Shown here one piece after another: positions 1 through 8,572 of a stretch of 64,000 nt of DNA. Both the position numbers and the translations under genes were made by a program. Under the pieces are notes generated by a model that saw only the letters and a program-made list of their open reading frames with translations, had not been told where the DNA came from and did not search any database. This DNA comes from Arthrobacter sp. zg-Y238. Its GTDB lineage: Bacteria; Actinomycetota; Actinomycetes; Actinomycetales; Micrococcaceae. The stretch spans positions 124,001-188,000 of the forward strand of contig NZ_JANFLU010000008.1 of NCBI RefSeq assembly GCF_024385525.1. The letters run 5' to 3'. Each line of letters begins with the position of its first letter. The stretch's first letter is position 1.

Positions 1-771
1 GTTGCCGGGACAGCCGACCCGAAGGTCACCAACATCGCCCCGGGCACCATGCGGATCCAGACGGAGAAGCTGAGCGATGACCAGACCATCGAGGTCAAGG
101 AATCGCTGGCGGATACCTACGGCGTAAGCCAGGACGAGGTCACCTCCACCTTCATCGGTCCCACCTGGGGCAGCGACGTCAGCCGGCAGGCCCTCGTGGG
201 CCTCGTCGTCTTCGTGGCACTGGCCGCGGTGCTGATGGCCTTGTACTTCCGGACTTGGAAGATGTCGGTTGCCGCCGTCGTCGGGCTGCTGGTGGTTATG
301 GTGGTCACCGCGGGCGTCTACGCCCTGAGCGGTTTTGAAGTCACGCCGTCGGCCATCATCGGTTTCCTTACCGTGCTCAGCTACTCGCTCTATGACACCG
401 TGGTGGTGTTCGACAAGGTCCGGGAAAACACCAAGGACCTGGACAAGCGCACCAAGCGGACCTTCGCGGAAGAAGTGAACCTGGCCGTGAACCAGACCCT
501 GGTGCGGTCCATCAACACTTCCGTGGTGGCAGTCCTCCCGGTGGCCTCCATCCTGTTCATCGGTGCGCTGCTGCTGGGCGCCGGAACCCTGAAGGACCTG
601 TCCCTGGCATTGTTCGTGGGCATCATCCTGGGCACCATCGCGACCATCTATATTGCAGCGCCGCTGTACGCGTGGCTGCGCCGGAATGAACCGGACATCC
701 GCAAGCAGGCCAAGCGGGTGGCCGAGCGCCGTGCAAGCGAAGCCAAGGGCTCGACGGCGGTCAGCGCCTAA
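1..771 (+). CDS. secF: Protein translocase subunit SecF (5' end outside window)
   Basis: SecF works with SecD in the membrane to drive late steps of Sec-dependent protein export using the proton gradient. The reading frame is open from the first base of the window, so the gene starts upstream; an internal ATG at 49 is not the true start. The visible 256 residues contain the last part of the periplasmic domain, then about five membrane segments (first one ALVGLVVFVALAAVLMALYF), and the family-typical stretch GFLTVLSYSLYDTVVVFDKV. The C-terminus is a basic cytoplasmic tail. secD would be expected just upstream. A strong hairpin follows the stop codon, so SecDF transcription probably ends before relA. 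Confidence 0.95.
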   Translation, partial: VAGTADPKVTNIAPGTMRIQTEKLSDDQTIEVKESLADTYGVSQDEVTSTFIGPTWGSDVSRQALVGLVVFVALAAVLMALYFRTWKMSVAAVVGLLVVMVVTAGVYALSGFEVTPSAIIGFLTVLSYSLYDTVVVFDKVRENTKDLDKRTKRTFAEEVNLAVNQTLVRSINTSVVAVLPVASILFIGALLLGAGTLKDLSLALFVGIILGTIATIYIAAPLYAWLRRNEPDIRKQAKRVAERRASEAKGSTAVSA

Positions 772-794
772 GGGGTAAATCCCGCTCCGACCAT

Positions 795-840
795 CCGGTT
801 CCGTACTCCATGCCAAGTGAGTACGGAACCGGCGGTTTAA
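795..840 (+). terminator. Rho-independent-like terminator after secF
   Basis: A perfect 14-bp inverted repeat (CCGGTTCCGTACTC at 795-808 and its complement at 819-832) closes a 10-nt loop, followed by the short T-rich stretch CGGTTTAA. It sits between the secF stop and the relA promoter. Confidence 0.85.
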
Positions 841-858
841 GTGCGGTGCGGGCAGGCT

Positions 859-864
859 TAGACT
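859..864 (+). promoter_or_regulatory. Probable relA promoter -10 box
   Basis: TAGACT fits the actinobacterial TAnnnT -10 consensus and lies about 80 nt before the relA start, just after the secF terminator. No clear -35 is visible. Inference only. Confidence 0.45.
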
Positions 865-943
865 GGTTGACAGGGCTGCGTAAAGCGCGGCCGCCAAAAC
901 GTTTTGACCACCTGCTTTTGAGAGCACGGAAGAAAGGTCGTCA

Positions 944-3379
944 GTGGCCAACAGTGCAACGCCTGCCGATGAGGCAGGAAACAGCGGCACCGCGGGAATC
1001 GACCCGGGGCAGAAGAGCACCGCAGCGCGCGAAGCTGCGGCATTGGATGCTGCCGCAAGCACCACTGACGCCCTGCTTCCTGTACCCGGCCCGGCTTCCG
1101 CTCCGGCGAAAGTCGGCAGCGGCGCAGGCCGTGCGCCGTCGACCGGCCGCCGTGCCTCCACGCGTGCACGGCTCGCCCGGCTGGCAGGCCGGGGCAACCC
1201 CGGCTACTCGCCGATGCTGGAACCGCTGCTGCGCACGGTCCGGGTCAACAACCCCAAGGAAGACCTGGAGCTGATCCAGCGCGCCTATGTGGTTGCCGAG
1301 CGCAGCCACGAGGGCCAGAAGCGCAAGAGCGGGGATCCGTACATCACGCATCCGGTGGCGGTGGCGACCATCCTGGCGGAGCTGGGCATGACCGGCACCA
1401 CCCTCGCCGCGGCGCTGCTGCATGACACCGTGGAGGACACCAGTTACACGCTGGACGAGCTGCGGAGCGAGTTCGGCCCCGAGGTAGCCATGCTCGTGGA
1501 CGGTGTCACGAAGCTGGACAAGGTCACTTTCGGCGATGCGGCGCAGTCCGAGACCGTGCGGAAAATGGTCGTTGCCATGGCCAAGGACATCCGAGTCCTG
1601 GTCATCAAGCTCGCGGACCGGCTGCACAACGCCCGCACCTGGCGGTTTGTGTCACCGGAATCGTCCGCCAAGAAGGCGCGCGAAACCCTGGAAATCTTCG
1701 CCCCGCTGGCCCACCGGCTGGGCATGAACACCATCAAGTGGGAGCTGGAGGATCTTTCCTTCGCCGCGCTGCACCCCAAGGTGTATGACGAAATCGTGCG
1801 GATGGTGGGGGACCGGACGCCGGAACGGGAAAAGTACCTGGGCACCGTGCGGTCGCAGATCGCCGATGACCTGCATGCGGTCAAGATCAAGGCCACCATC
1901 ACCGGCCGGCCGAAGCACTATTACTCGATCTACCAGAAGATGATCGTGCGGGGCAAAGACTTCGACGACATCCATGACCTGATGGGCGTGCGCGTCCTGG
2001 TGGACTCCGTCCGCGACTGCTACGCGACCCTCGGTGCCCTGCATTCGCGGTGGAACCCCCTGCCCGGGCGGTTCAAGGACTACATCGCGATGCCGAAGTT
2101 CAACATGTACCAGTCGCTGCACACCACGGTGATCGGCCCCGGGGGCAAGCCCGTGGAAATCCAGATCCGCACGCACGACATGCACCGCCGCGCCGAATAC
2201 GGCGTGGCCGCGCACTGGAAGTACAAGGACGGAAATAAGGGCCCCGAAGCCCCTGACGACATGGGCTGGCTGCGCAGCCTGGTGGACTGGCAGCAGGAAA
2301 CCTCGGATCCCGATGAGTTCCTGGATTCGCTGCGGTTCGAGATCAATGCGCGCGAAGTCTTCGTCTTTACGCCCAAGGGCGAGGTCATGGCGCTTCCGGC
2401 CGGGTCGACGCCGGTGGACTTCGCCTACGCCGTCCACACCGAGGTGGGACACCGGACCATCGGTGCACGCGTCAACGGGAAACTCGTGCCGCTCAACAGC
2501 GAACTGCAGCACGGCGACTGGGTGGAGATCTTCACCTCCAAGGCCGAGGGCGCCGGCCCCAGCCAGGACTGGCAGGGCTTCGTCAAGAGCCCGCGCGCCC
2601 GGAACAAGATCCGGCAGTGGTTCACCAAGGAACGCCGCGAAGAGGCAATCGAAAAGGGCAAGGACCTGCTCACCCGCGGCATGCGCAAGCAGAACCTGCC
2701 GCTGCAGCGCCTGATGACGCATGATGCGCTGGTGGCGGTGGCCGAAGAACTGCACCACCAGGACATTTCCGCGCTGTACGCCGCGGTGGGCGACGGCCAT
2801 ACCTCCGCCCAGAACGTCATTGAGCACCTGGTCAACCTGATGGGCGGGCACCAGGGCGCCGAGGAGGACCTGGCCGAAACGCCGGTGGCCACCGCGGCCC
2901 GCCGTCCCAAGTTCTCCGATTCCGGCGTCACCGTGCGCGGTACCGGCGATGTGTGGGTCAAACTTGCCCGCTGCTGCACCCCTGTTCCGCCGGATCCGAT
3001 CATCGGATTTGTGACCCGCGGCTCGGGTGTTTCGGTACACCGCAGCGACTGCCGGAACGTGCAGGAACTGCGCGCCACACCGGACCGCATTGTCCCGGTG
3101 GAATGGGCACCCACCCAGTCCAGCGTCTTCCTGGTCGAGATCCAGGTGGAGGCGCTGGACCGCAAGAGCCTGCTGTCGGATGTGACGCGGGTCCTCTCGG
3201 AGAACCACGTGAATATCCTCTCCGCCAGCGTCAACACCTCCAGCGACCGCGTGGCGATGTCGAAGTTCGTGTTCGAGATGGGGGACCCGAAGTACCTGAA
3301 CCACATCCTCAGCGCGGTCCGCAAGATCGACGGCGTATTCGACGTCTACCGCACCACCGGGTCGCAGCGGCGGGTCTAG
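944..3379 (+). CDS. relA: Bifunctional (p)ppGpp synthetase/hydrolase Rel
   Basis: Makes and degrades the stringent-response alarmone (p)ppGpp on starvation, in association with the ribosome. The 811-residue protein has the full long-RSH layout: an HD hydrolase domain with HDTVED near residue 160, a synthetase domain with [12 protein letters not shown] near 322 and [13 protein letters not shown] near 416, a TGS domain starting near 470 ([19 protein letters not shown]), and a C-terminal ACT domain from about 730. Intact HD and synthetase motifs suggest both activities, as usual for the single Rel of actinobacteria. The GTG start at 944 follows GAAAGG; the first 80 residues are a low-complexity Ala/Gly-rich extension. 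It converges with the AbiEi-like gene 13 bp downstream. Confidence 0.96.
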   Translation: MANSATPADEAGNSGTAGIDPGQKSTAAREAAALDAAASTTDALLPVPGPASAPAKVGSGAGRAPSTGRRASTRARLARLAGRGNPGYSPMLEPLLRTVRVNNPKEDLELIQRAYVVAERSHEGQKRKSGDPYITHPVAVATILAELGMTGTTLAAALLHDTVEDTSYTLDELRSEFGPEVAMLVDGVTKLDKVTFGDAAQSETVRKMVVAMAKDIRVLVIKLADRLHNARTWRFVSPESSAKKARETLEIFAPLAHRLGMNTIKWELEDLSFAALHPKVYDEIVRMVGDRTPEREKYLGTVRSQIADDLHAVKIKATITGRPKHYYSIYQKMIVRGKDFDDIHDLMGVRVLVDSVRDCYATLGALHSRWNPLPGRFKDYIAMPKFNMYQSLHTTVIGPGGKPVEIQIRTHDMHRRAEYGVAAHWKYKDGNKGPEAPDDMGWLRSLVDWQQETSDPDEFLDSLRFEINAREVFVFTPKGEVMALPAGSTPVDFAYAVHTEVGHRTIGARVNGKLVPLNSELQHGDWVEIFTSKAEGAGPSQDWQGFVKSPRARNKIRQWFTKERREEAIEKGKDLLTRGMRKQNLPLQRLMTHDALVAVAEELHHQDISALYAAVGDGHTSAQNVIEHLVNLMGGHQGAEEDLAETPVATAARRPKFSDSGVTVRGTGDVWVKLARCCTPVPPDPIIGFVTRGSGVSVHRSDCRNVQELRATPDRIVPVEWAPTQSSVFLVEIQVEALDRKSLLSDVTRVLSENHVNILSASVNTSSDRVAMSKFVFEMGDPKYLNHILSAVRKIDGVFDVYRTTGSQRRV

Positions 3380-3392
3380 TTCCCGCGGTCCG

Positions 3393-4025
3393 CTAACGGA
3401 TCGGCTCGGCGGCGGCAGCCGCAACACGGTCCAGTGCCGCCGCTTTGCCCGGTATCCGGTTTCCGGCTTCCAGGGCACGCTGCACGAGGTCCAGCCGGCA
3501 GTTCAGGGCCGGGAGCGCGGCCAGGCGCCGCAGGGTGGAAACCGCTTCTGCGGTGCCGGCATAGAGGGCGACGTCGACGGCGGTCCGCAGCGGTGAGGTA
3601 ACGGACACCGTTCCTACGTCCGCACGGTCGGCAGGGCCCAGCAGGACCTCGTGGAGGACTGCGGTGCTGAAGGGCTGCAGGGCACCGGTGCGGCTGCGGC
3701 GGTCCGCCAGGACATCGAGGCGGGACGGCCGCGGAGCGCAGCCGTAGATCCAGGCAGCGGTCATTCTCCCCATGGTCAGCCGGCGGCGCAGCTGCACGGG
3801 CAGCTCGGCCGACGCCGCGAGGGCACGGACCACCGGGTCCGGCCGGACATCCCAGCGTACAAAGGTTCCCGCGTACACATGGCGGAGCAGCCCGTCCATC
3901 GCCATGGCCTGGAGTTCCTCGTGCCGGAACACGTCCCCGGCGGTGAACAGCGCTCCGCCCGTGGAAGTGATCTGCGGGAGGGCACCGGGGTAGGGAAAGA
4001 GCTGCGCAGGCATGCACACCAGCAT
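3393..4025 (-). CDS. AbiEi-type (type IV antitoxin-like) protein, orphan
   Basis: About 210 residues. An N-terminal winged-helix-like region (GGALFTAGDVFRHEELQAMA, then LLRHVYAGTFVR) is followed by a variable C-terminal domain, resembling proteins annotated as AbiEi-family antitoxin-domain proteins in high-GC Gram-positives. In true AbiE systems the antitoxin represses its own operon and sits beside an AbiEii nucleotidyltransferase; no such partner is visible here, since the neighbours are relA and the DUF349 gene. The ATG at 4025 has GCAGG six bases upstream; the in-frame ATG at 4013 is an alternative, while longer starts would run through the terminator hairpin at 4041-4091. Function as a DNA-binding regulator is inference. 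Confidence 0.7.
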   Translation of the reverse strand: MLVCMPAQLFPYPGALPQITSTGGALFTAGDVFRHEELQAMAMDGLLRHVYAGTFVRWDVRPDPVVRALAASAELPVQLRRRLTMGRMTAAWIYGCAPRPSRLDVLADRRSRTGALQPFSTAVLHEVLLGPADRADVGTVSVTSPLRTAVDVALYAGTAEAVSTLRRLAALPALNCRLDLVQRALEAGNRIPGKAAALDRVAAAAAEPIR

Positions 4026-4040
4026 GTGCAGCCTGCGGGC

Positions 4041-4091
4041 AAAGCGAAAGCCCCGACCCGGCCGTTGTGGATAACGGGAGGGGCGGGGCTT
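4041..4091 (-). terminator. Terminator after the DUF349 gene
   Basis: On the minus strand, AAGCCCCG (4091-4084) pairs with CGGGGCTT (4055-4048), and the sequence continues TCGCTTT. It lies 24 nt beyond the DUF349 stop and before the next minus-strand start. Confidence 0.6.
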
Positions 4092-4114
4092 GCGCCGTGG
4101 ACGGGCTACAGGGC

Positions 4115-5545
4115 CTAGGCGAAGTCCTGCGCGGACTTCTGCAGCATTGCCAGCCACTGCTGACGGGCTTCGAGGGCCTCGCGGGCGTCCGCGATCTTTT
4201 TCGCGTTGCCGGCCTTCTCGGCGTCGGCCAGGTCCTGTTCGAGGGACGCGATGGTCGCCTCCAGCTGGGACAGGGCAGAGTTGGTGCGTGCCTTGGTCTC
4301 GGGGTTGCTCCGCTGCCAGTGCTCGTCTTCGGCAGCCTTCACGGCTTCCTCGACCTTGCGGATGCCGGTTTCCATGCGTCCCATATCCGCGCGGGGTACC
4401 TTGCCGGCGTCTTCCCAGCGTTCACGGATCGACTGGAGGGCCTTGCGGGCCGAGTTCAGGTCCGTGATCGGCAGCAGGGCCTGTGCTTCCCTCAGCAGCT
4501 CTTCCTTGACCACCAGGTTCGCGGCGAATTCCTCGTCGATAACCTCGTTCGCTGCCTGGCGGGCGGCGAAGAACTTATCCTGCGCCGCACGGAAGCGGGC
4601 CCACAGGGCATCGTCGTCCTTGCGGCTGGCGCGCTTGGAGGCCTTCCACTCATCCATGAGCTGCCGGTATTCGGCGGCGGTGTTGCCCCAGTCCGTGGAC
4701 GTGGCCAGTTCCTCGGCGCGGGCAATGAGAGCCTCCTTCGCAGCCTTGGCGGACGAGTTTTCACTGTCCAGCTGGGAGAAGTAGGCGCGGCGGTGGCGGT
4801 CGAAGACCGTGCGGGCGGAGCGGAACCGCTTCCACAGGGTGTCCTCCGTGCTGCGGCCCAGACGCGGGCCGTTCTTCTGCGCGGTCTTCCACGCATCGAA
4901 CAGCTCGTTCATCCGGTTGCTGCTGGTCTTCCACTGAATCGTGGCCGGGTCCTTGGCTGCGATCTCCTCCGCCTCGGCAACAATGGCTTCACGGGCGGCA
5001 AGCTCACGCGCCTTGGCGGCCTCAGCCTCGGCACGCTCGGCGGCCTCGGCTTCCTTCAGCGAGGTTTCGAGCGCTTCGATGCGGGCATCAAGCGCCTTGA
5101 TGTCGCCCACCATCTTGCGCTCGGCCACCTGCTGGGCAAGGTGCTTCAGGGTCTTGTGGATGTCCGCAGCCGGAGCCTTGACCTGCACCCGCTGCTCAAG
5201 AAGCAGGAGCTGGCTGGCGACGTCGTCGTACTTGCGCACGAAGTAGGCCAGTGCTTCTTCCTTGGAGGCGTCGGGGAACTGGCCGACGGCGGATTCCTCG
5301 CCGTCCACGATCAGGAAGACATGGCCGTCCTCCTCGACCCGCGCGAAGCGGGCGGCTTCCTCCAGCGGGGTGGAGTGGGCCGCGGGGGCAGCCACCACCG
5401 GCTGGGCGGCCGCGCCGGGCCGGGAGCCTACGGCTGCGGGGGAGGGCCGTCGCGCCGCAAGTGCTGCGGGGCTCGGAGTGGCAGGCCGGGACGTCTCCGT
5501 AGTGGACGGGCCTGCTGTTTCGTCGGATTTCTGACTGTCTGTCAC
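4115..5545 (-). CDS. DUF349 domain-containing protein
   Basis: A 476-residue, highly charged, mostly helical protein. After a Pro/Ala-rich N-terminus and a small beta-rich segment (ARFARVEEDGHVFLIVDGEE) come a coiled-coil stretch at about 140-200 and at least two to three DUF349-type repeats, each with a Trp/Phe-rich signature such as DTLWKRFRSARTVFDRHR and DALWARFRAAQDKFFAAR. DUF349 proteins are conserved next to rel genes in actinobacteria, but I know of no established function. The GTG start at 5545 has no strong ribosome binding site. It lies 53 nt downstream of the cyclophilin gene on the same strand, so the two may be co-transcribed. Confidence 0.88.
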   Translation of the reverse strand: MTDSQKSDETAGPSTTETSRPATPSPAALAARRPSPAAVGSRPGAAAQPVVAAPAAHSTPLEEAARFARVEEDGHVFLIVDGEESAVGQFPDASKEEALAYFVRKYDDVASQLLLLEQRVQVKAPAADIHKTLKHLAQQVAERKMVGDIKALDARIEALETSLKEAEAAERAEAEAAKARELAAREAIVAEAEEIAAKDPATIQWKTSSNRMNELFDAWKTAQKNGPRLGRSTEDTLWKRFRSARTVFDRHRRAYFSQLDSENSSAKAAKEALIARAEELATSTDWGNTAAEYRQLMDEWKASKRASRKDDDALWARFRAAQDKFFAARQAANEVIDEEFAANLVVKEELLREAQALLPITDLNSARKALQSIRERWEDAGKVPRADMGRMETGIRKVEEAVKAAEDEHWQRSNPETKARTNSALSQLEATIASLEQDLADAEKAGNAKKIADAREALEARQQWLAMLQKSAQDFA

Positions 5546-5598
5546 CGCTAAAAGTCTTTCACTCGATGGATGGCAGTTTGCGAAGCCCGCGCCGCCAC

Positions 5599-6357
5599 TT
5601 AATTCAGGGTGAACGAGTTAATCGTCACCGGGTCTTTCGGGAAACCATCGGTCTCCCCGGAGGCTGTCCCCGAGGAAGCAATGGCCTCCAGTACGTCAAG
5701 ACCTGACGTTACCTTACCCATTATCGTGTAGCCGCCGGTTTCCTGCGTTAGCGTCGAATCCTTGTAAACAATGAAGAACTGTGTGCCGTGGCTCATGACG
5801 TCCTCGCCGCGGGCGACGGCGATGGTGCCGGCGGGGTAGAAGCCGTCGGCGGGTGTGTTCTCCACCGGCCCCCACAGGAAGTCCTGGTCGGCTTTTCCGT
5901 CCCCGTTCGGCGAACCGCACTGGAGCACGGAGGTGGATTCGGTGGCGGTCAGGCGGTGGCAGTCCTTGCCGGTGAAGTAGCCCGCATCGGCAAGCGTTTT
6001 GAAAGAGGCAACTGCCTGCGGCGCGGCATTGCCGTCCAGTTCCACGCCGATCTCGCCCTGGCCCAGGGCCAGGGATCCGGTGAAGGTCTTGCCCTCGGCG
6101 ACGGAGGGATCCGGAACGTCGGGCAGTTCGGCGACGTCGGCCTGGTCCCGCAGCAGCTCCAGGTCTTCCGCAGTGGGGTCGGAACTGAACCAGGCCACCT
6201 GCAGTGCAACGGCAAGGGCCAGGATAACGACGGCGGCGGATGCGGCGAAGAGATTGTCGCGCCTGCGCCGCTTGGCACGGGCAGCAGCGAAGGCCTTCCG
6301 TGCTTCCATCCGGGCCAGCCGGCGCCTGTCTTCACGGCTGGTGCGGTTTGCTGCCAC
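5599..6357 (-). CDS. Membrane-anchored cyclophilin-type peptidyl-prolyl isomerase
   Basis: Catalyses cis-trans isomerisation of Xaa-Pro bonds, probably outside the membrane. The 252-residue protein starts with a basic cytoplasmic segment (REDRRRLARMEARK), then one membrane helix near 35-57 (LFAASAAVVILALAVALQVA), then a cyclophilin domain from about residue 90 with ASFKTLADAGYFTGKDCHRL and GTQFFIVYKDS. The GTG start at 6357 is chosen because AGGAGG lies seven bases upstream; the open frame extends 37 codons further but without support. Such anchored cyclophilins are commonly found near rel and hisS in Arthrobacter-like genomes. Confidence 0.92.
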   Translation of the reverse strand: MAANRTSREDRRRLARMEARKAFAAARAKRRRRDNLFAASAAVVILALAVALQVAWFSSDPTAEDLELLRDQADVAELPDVPDPSVAEGKTFTGSLALGQGEIGVELDGNAAPQAVASFKTLADAGYFTGKDCHRLTATESTSVLQCGSPNGDGKADQDFLWGPVENTPADGFYPAGTIAVARGEDVMSHGTQFFIVYKDSTLTQETGGYTIMGKVTSGLDVLEAIASSGTASGETDGFPKDPVTINSFTLN

Positions 6358-6449
6358 CGTTGCCTCCTGTACTGGATCGTGGTCGGGATCGGGGATCGAC
6401 GCCTGGGTTCGACGCGCGGGTCTGAAACGGGGGCTGCTTCCCAAGCGGC

Positions 6450-6548
6450 TAAAATGAGTGCCGCACATAGTTTATGCACGCGGTTGCGTGCACCGTGGCC
6501 GGGCGGGGTTCCGCCTGTGCCGTTTCGCCCACCTAAGGAGTTGCCACC
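6450..6548 (+). promoter_or_regulatory. hisS promoter and hairpin leader
   Basis: TAAAAT (6450-6455) is a good -10 box. It is followed by a perfect 7-bp stem with a GGTT loop (TGCACGC 6475-6481, GCGTGCA 6486-6492). An ATG at 6474 inside the hairpin opens a 20-codon frame (second codon CAC, His) ending in TAA at 6534-6536, overlapping the hisS ribosome binding site AAGGAG (6535-6540). Whether the short frame is translated is unknown. Confidence 0.5.
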
Positions 6549-7904
6549 ATGGCACGCAAGGCCTCACTGTCCGGTTTCCCCGAATGGCTACCGCAGGAGC
6601 GCCTTGTTGAACTCCATGTCCTGGACGTACTGCGCCGCACCTTCGAACTGCACGGCTTCTCCAACATCGAAACCCGTGCCGTGGAGACGGTGGGCCAGCT
6701 GCTGCGCAAGGGCGAAATCGACAAGGAAGTTTACGCGCTCAGCCGGCTGCAGGCCGAAGAGGGCGAGGCGGCCGGCAAGGAAGATCCCAACCAGCTGGCC
6801 CTGCACTTCGACCTGACCGTGCCGTTTGCCCGCTACGTGGTGGAGAACGCCGGCCACCTTTCCTTCCCGTTCCGCCGCTACCAGATCCAGAAGGTCTGGC
6901 GCGGCGAGCGTCCGCAGGAAGGCCGCGCCCGCGAGTTCACGCAGGCCGACATCGATGTGGTGGGTGACGGAGAGCTGCCGTTCCGCTACGACGTCGAGCT
7001 GGCGCTGGTCATCGCCGAAGCCCTGGGCGCGCTGCCCATCCCCGAGTTCAAGATCCGGGTCAACAACCGCAAGCTGGCCGAAGGCTTCTACCGCGGGATC
7101 GGCCTGGAAGACACCGCCGGAGTGCTGCGCAGCATCGACAAGCTGGAGAAGATCGGCGCGCAGCGCGTAGCCGAGCTCCTGCAGGAAGAACTCGGTGCCA
7201 CCCCCGAACAGGCCGAGGCTGCCCTGAAACTGGCCTCCATCCGCACGGAGGACACTTCGTTCGTGGAGCAGGTCCGGGCACTGGGCGTGTCCAACGAACT
7301 GCTGGACGAAGGCCTCGATGAACTGTTCCAGGTCATCAGCGAAGCCTCCCGCCGCGCTCCGGGCCGGGTCCTCGCGGACCTCAGCATTGCCCGCGGCCTG
7401 GACTACTACACCGGCACCGTCTACGAAACGGTCCTGGTTGGGCATGAAGCGCTCGGCTCCATCTGCTCCGGCGGACGCTACGATTCCCTGGCCAGCAAGG
7501 GCAACCGCACCTTCCCCGGCGTCGGACTCTCCATTGGCGTCACCCGGCTGGTCATGCGCATCCTCAGCCAGGAATTCGCGCAGGCTTCGCGCAGCGTTCC
7601 CACCACGGTGCTGCTGACCCTGGCCACCGACGAGTCCTGGTCCGAAGCCCAGGACACCGCCGCCCAGCTGCGCAGCCGCGGGATTTCAGTGGAAGTTGCC
7701 CCGAAGGCGGAGAAGTTCGGGAAGCAGATCAAGTTCGCAGACCGCCGGGGCATCCCGTTTGTCTGGTTCACCGCCGAAGACGGCAGCCACGAGGTCAAGG
7801 ACATCCGGACCGGTGAGCAGGTGCCGGCGGATCCCGCGCTCTGGACCCCGCCGGCCGAGGACCTCACCGTGCAGGTAACCCCCGTTCAGGTGCCGTCCGC
7901 CTAG
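6549..7904 (+). CDS. hisS: Histidine--tRNA ligase
   Basis: Charges tRNA-His with histidine in the cytosol. The 451-residue protein has class II synthetase features: motif 2 region FRRYQIQKVWRGERPQEGR, HFDLTVPFARYV, the HisRS signature GLDYYTGTVYE, and motif 3 near GVGLSIGVTRLV, with an anticodon-binding domain from about residue 350. The ATG at 6549 is preceded by AAGGAG. It is transcribed away from the cyclophilin gene and converges with the response regulator; the two stop codons share the palindrome CTAG. Confidence 0.97.
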   Translation: MARKASLSGFPEWLPQERLVELHVLDVLRRTFELHGFSNIETRAVETVGQLLRKGEIDKEVYALSRLQAEEGEAAGKEDPNQLALHFDLTVPFARYVVENAGHLSFPFRRYQIQKVWRGERPQEGRAREFTQADIDVVGDGELPFRYDVELALVIAEALGALPIPEFKIRVNNRKLAEGFYRGIGLEDTAGVLRSIDKLEKIGAQRVAELLQEELGATPEQAEAALKLASIRTEDTSFVEQVRALGVSNELLDEGLDELFQVISEASRRAPGRVLADLSIARGLDYYTGTVYETVLVGHEALGSICSGGRYDSLASKGNRTFPGVGLSIGVTRLVMRILSQEFAQASRSVPTTVLLTLATDESWSEAQDTAAQLRSRGISVEVAPKAEKFGKQIKFADRRGIPFVWFTAEDGSHEVKDIRTGEQVPADPALWTPPAEDLTVQVTPVQVPSA

Positions 7905-8572
7905 CGGCCCGGGCCGCCGCCGCGTTCCCGGAACGCGATGGCGGCCTGCACCCGGGAGGAGACTCCCAGCTTGGCCAGGACCCGGGAGACATGGGTCTTG
8001 ACGGTGGTTTCGGCGATGCCCAGCCGGCGGGAAATCTGCTGGTTGGACAGTCCCTCGCCGATGCAGGCCAGGACGGCTTCCTCCCGTGCGGTCAGGGGCT
8101 CAGCCGCGATGTTCCCGGCAGCCATTGCCGCTGCGGGTGCCGTAACCGGTGACTGCACGAACGCGGAGATCAGCCTGCCGGTGACCTCCGGGGAGAGGAC
8201 GCTGTCGCCGTCGGCCACGCTTTGCACCGCACGGACCAGTTCGGCAGGTTCCACCGATTTCAACAGGAAACCGGCGGCACCGGCCCGCAGTGCAGCGAAA
8301 ACGTACTCGTCAATGTCGAAGGTGGTCAGCACCAGCACCGCGGACAGGCCCTCTCCGGTGATCTCGGCGGTGGCGGCAATTCCGTCCATTCCGGGCATGC
8401 GAAGGTCCATCAGTACGACGTCGGGCCGCAGGGCACGTGCCATGCGCACGGCTCCGGCTCCGTCGGCAGCCTCGCCGACGACCGTGAAGCCGCCGATGGA
8501 CTCCAGGATCATGCGCAGGCCGCCGCGGATGGCCGAGTGGTCATCCGCCAGCAGCACGGTGGCGGCGGTCAA
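7901..8572 (-). CDS. LuxR/NarL-family response regulator
   Basis: Output half of a two-component system. The 223-residue protein has a receiver domain with acidic pocket D10-D11, phospho-acceptor D56 (in VVLMDLRMPGMDG) and the conserved Lys in FLLKS, and a C-terminal NarL-type helix-turn-helix from about 158 (LTAREEAVLACIGEGLSNQQ). The start is TTG at 8572, overlapping the kinase stop as TTGA, with AGGAG just upstream; translational coupling with the kinase is likely. Target genes cannot be told from the sequence. Confidence 0.93.
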   Translation of the reverse strand: MTAATVLLADDHSAIRGGLRMILESIGGFTVVGEAADGAGAVRMARALRPDVVLMDLRMPGMDGIAATAEITGEGLSAVLVLTTFDIDEYVFAALRAGAAGFLLKSVEPAELVRAVQSVADGDSVLSPEVTGRLISAFVQSPVTAPAAAMAAGNIAAEPLTAREEAVLACIGEGLSNQQISRRLGIAETTVKTHVSRVLAKLGVSSRVQAAIAFRERGGGPGR

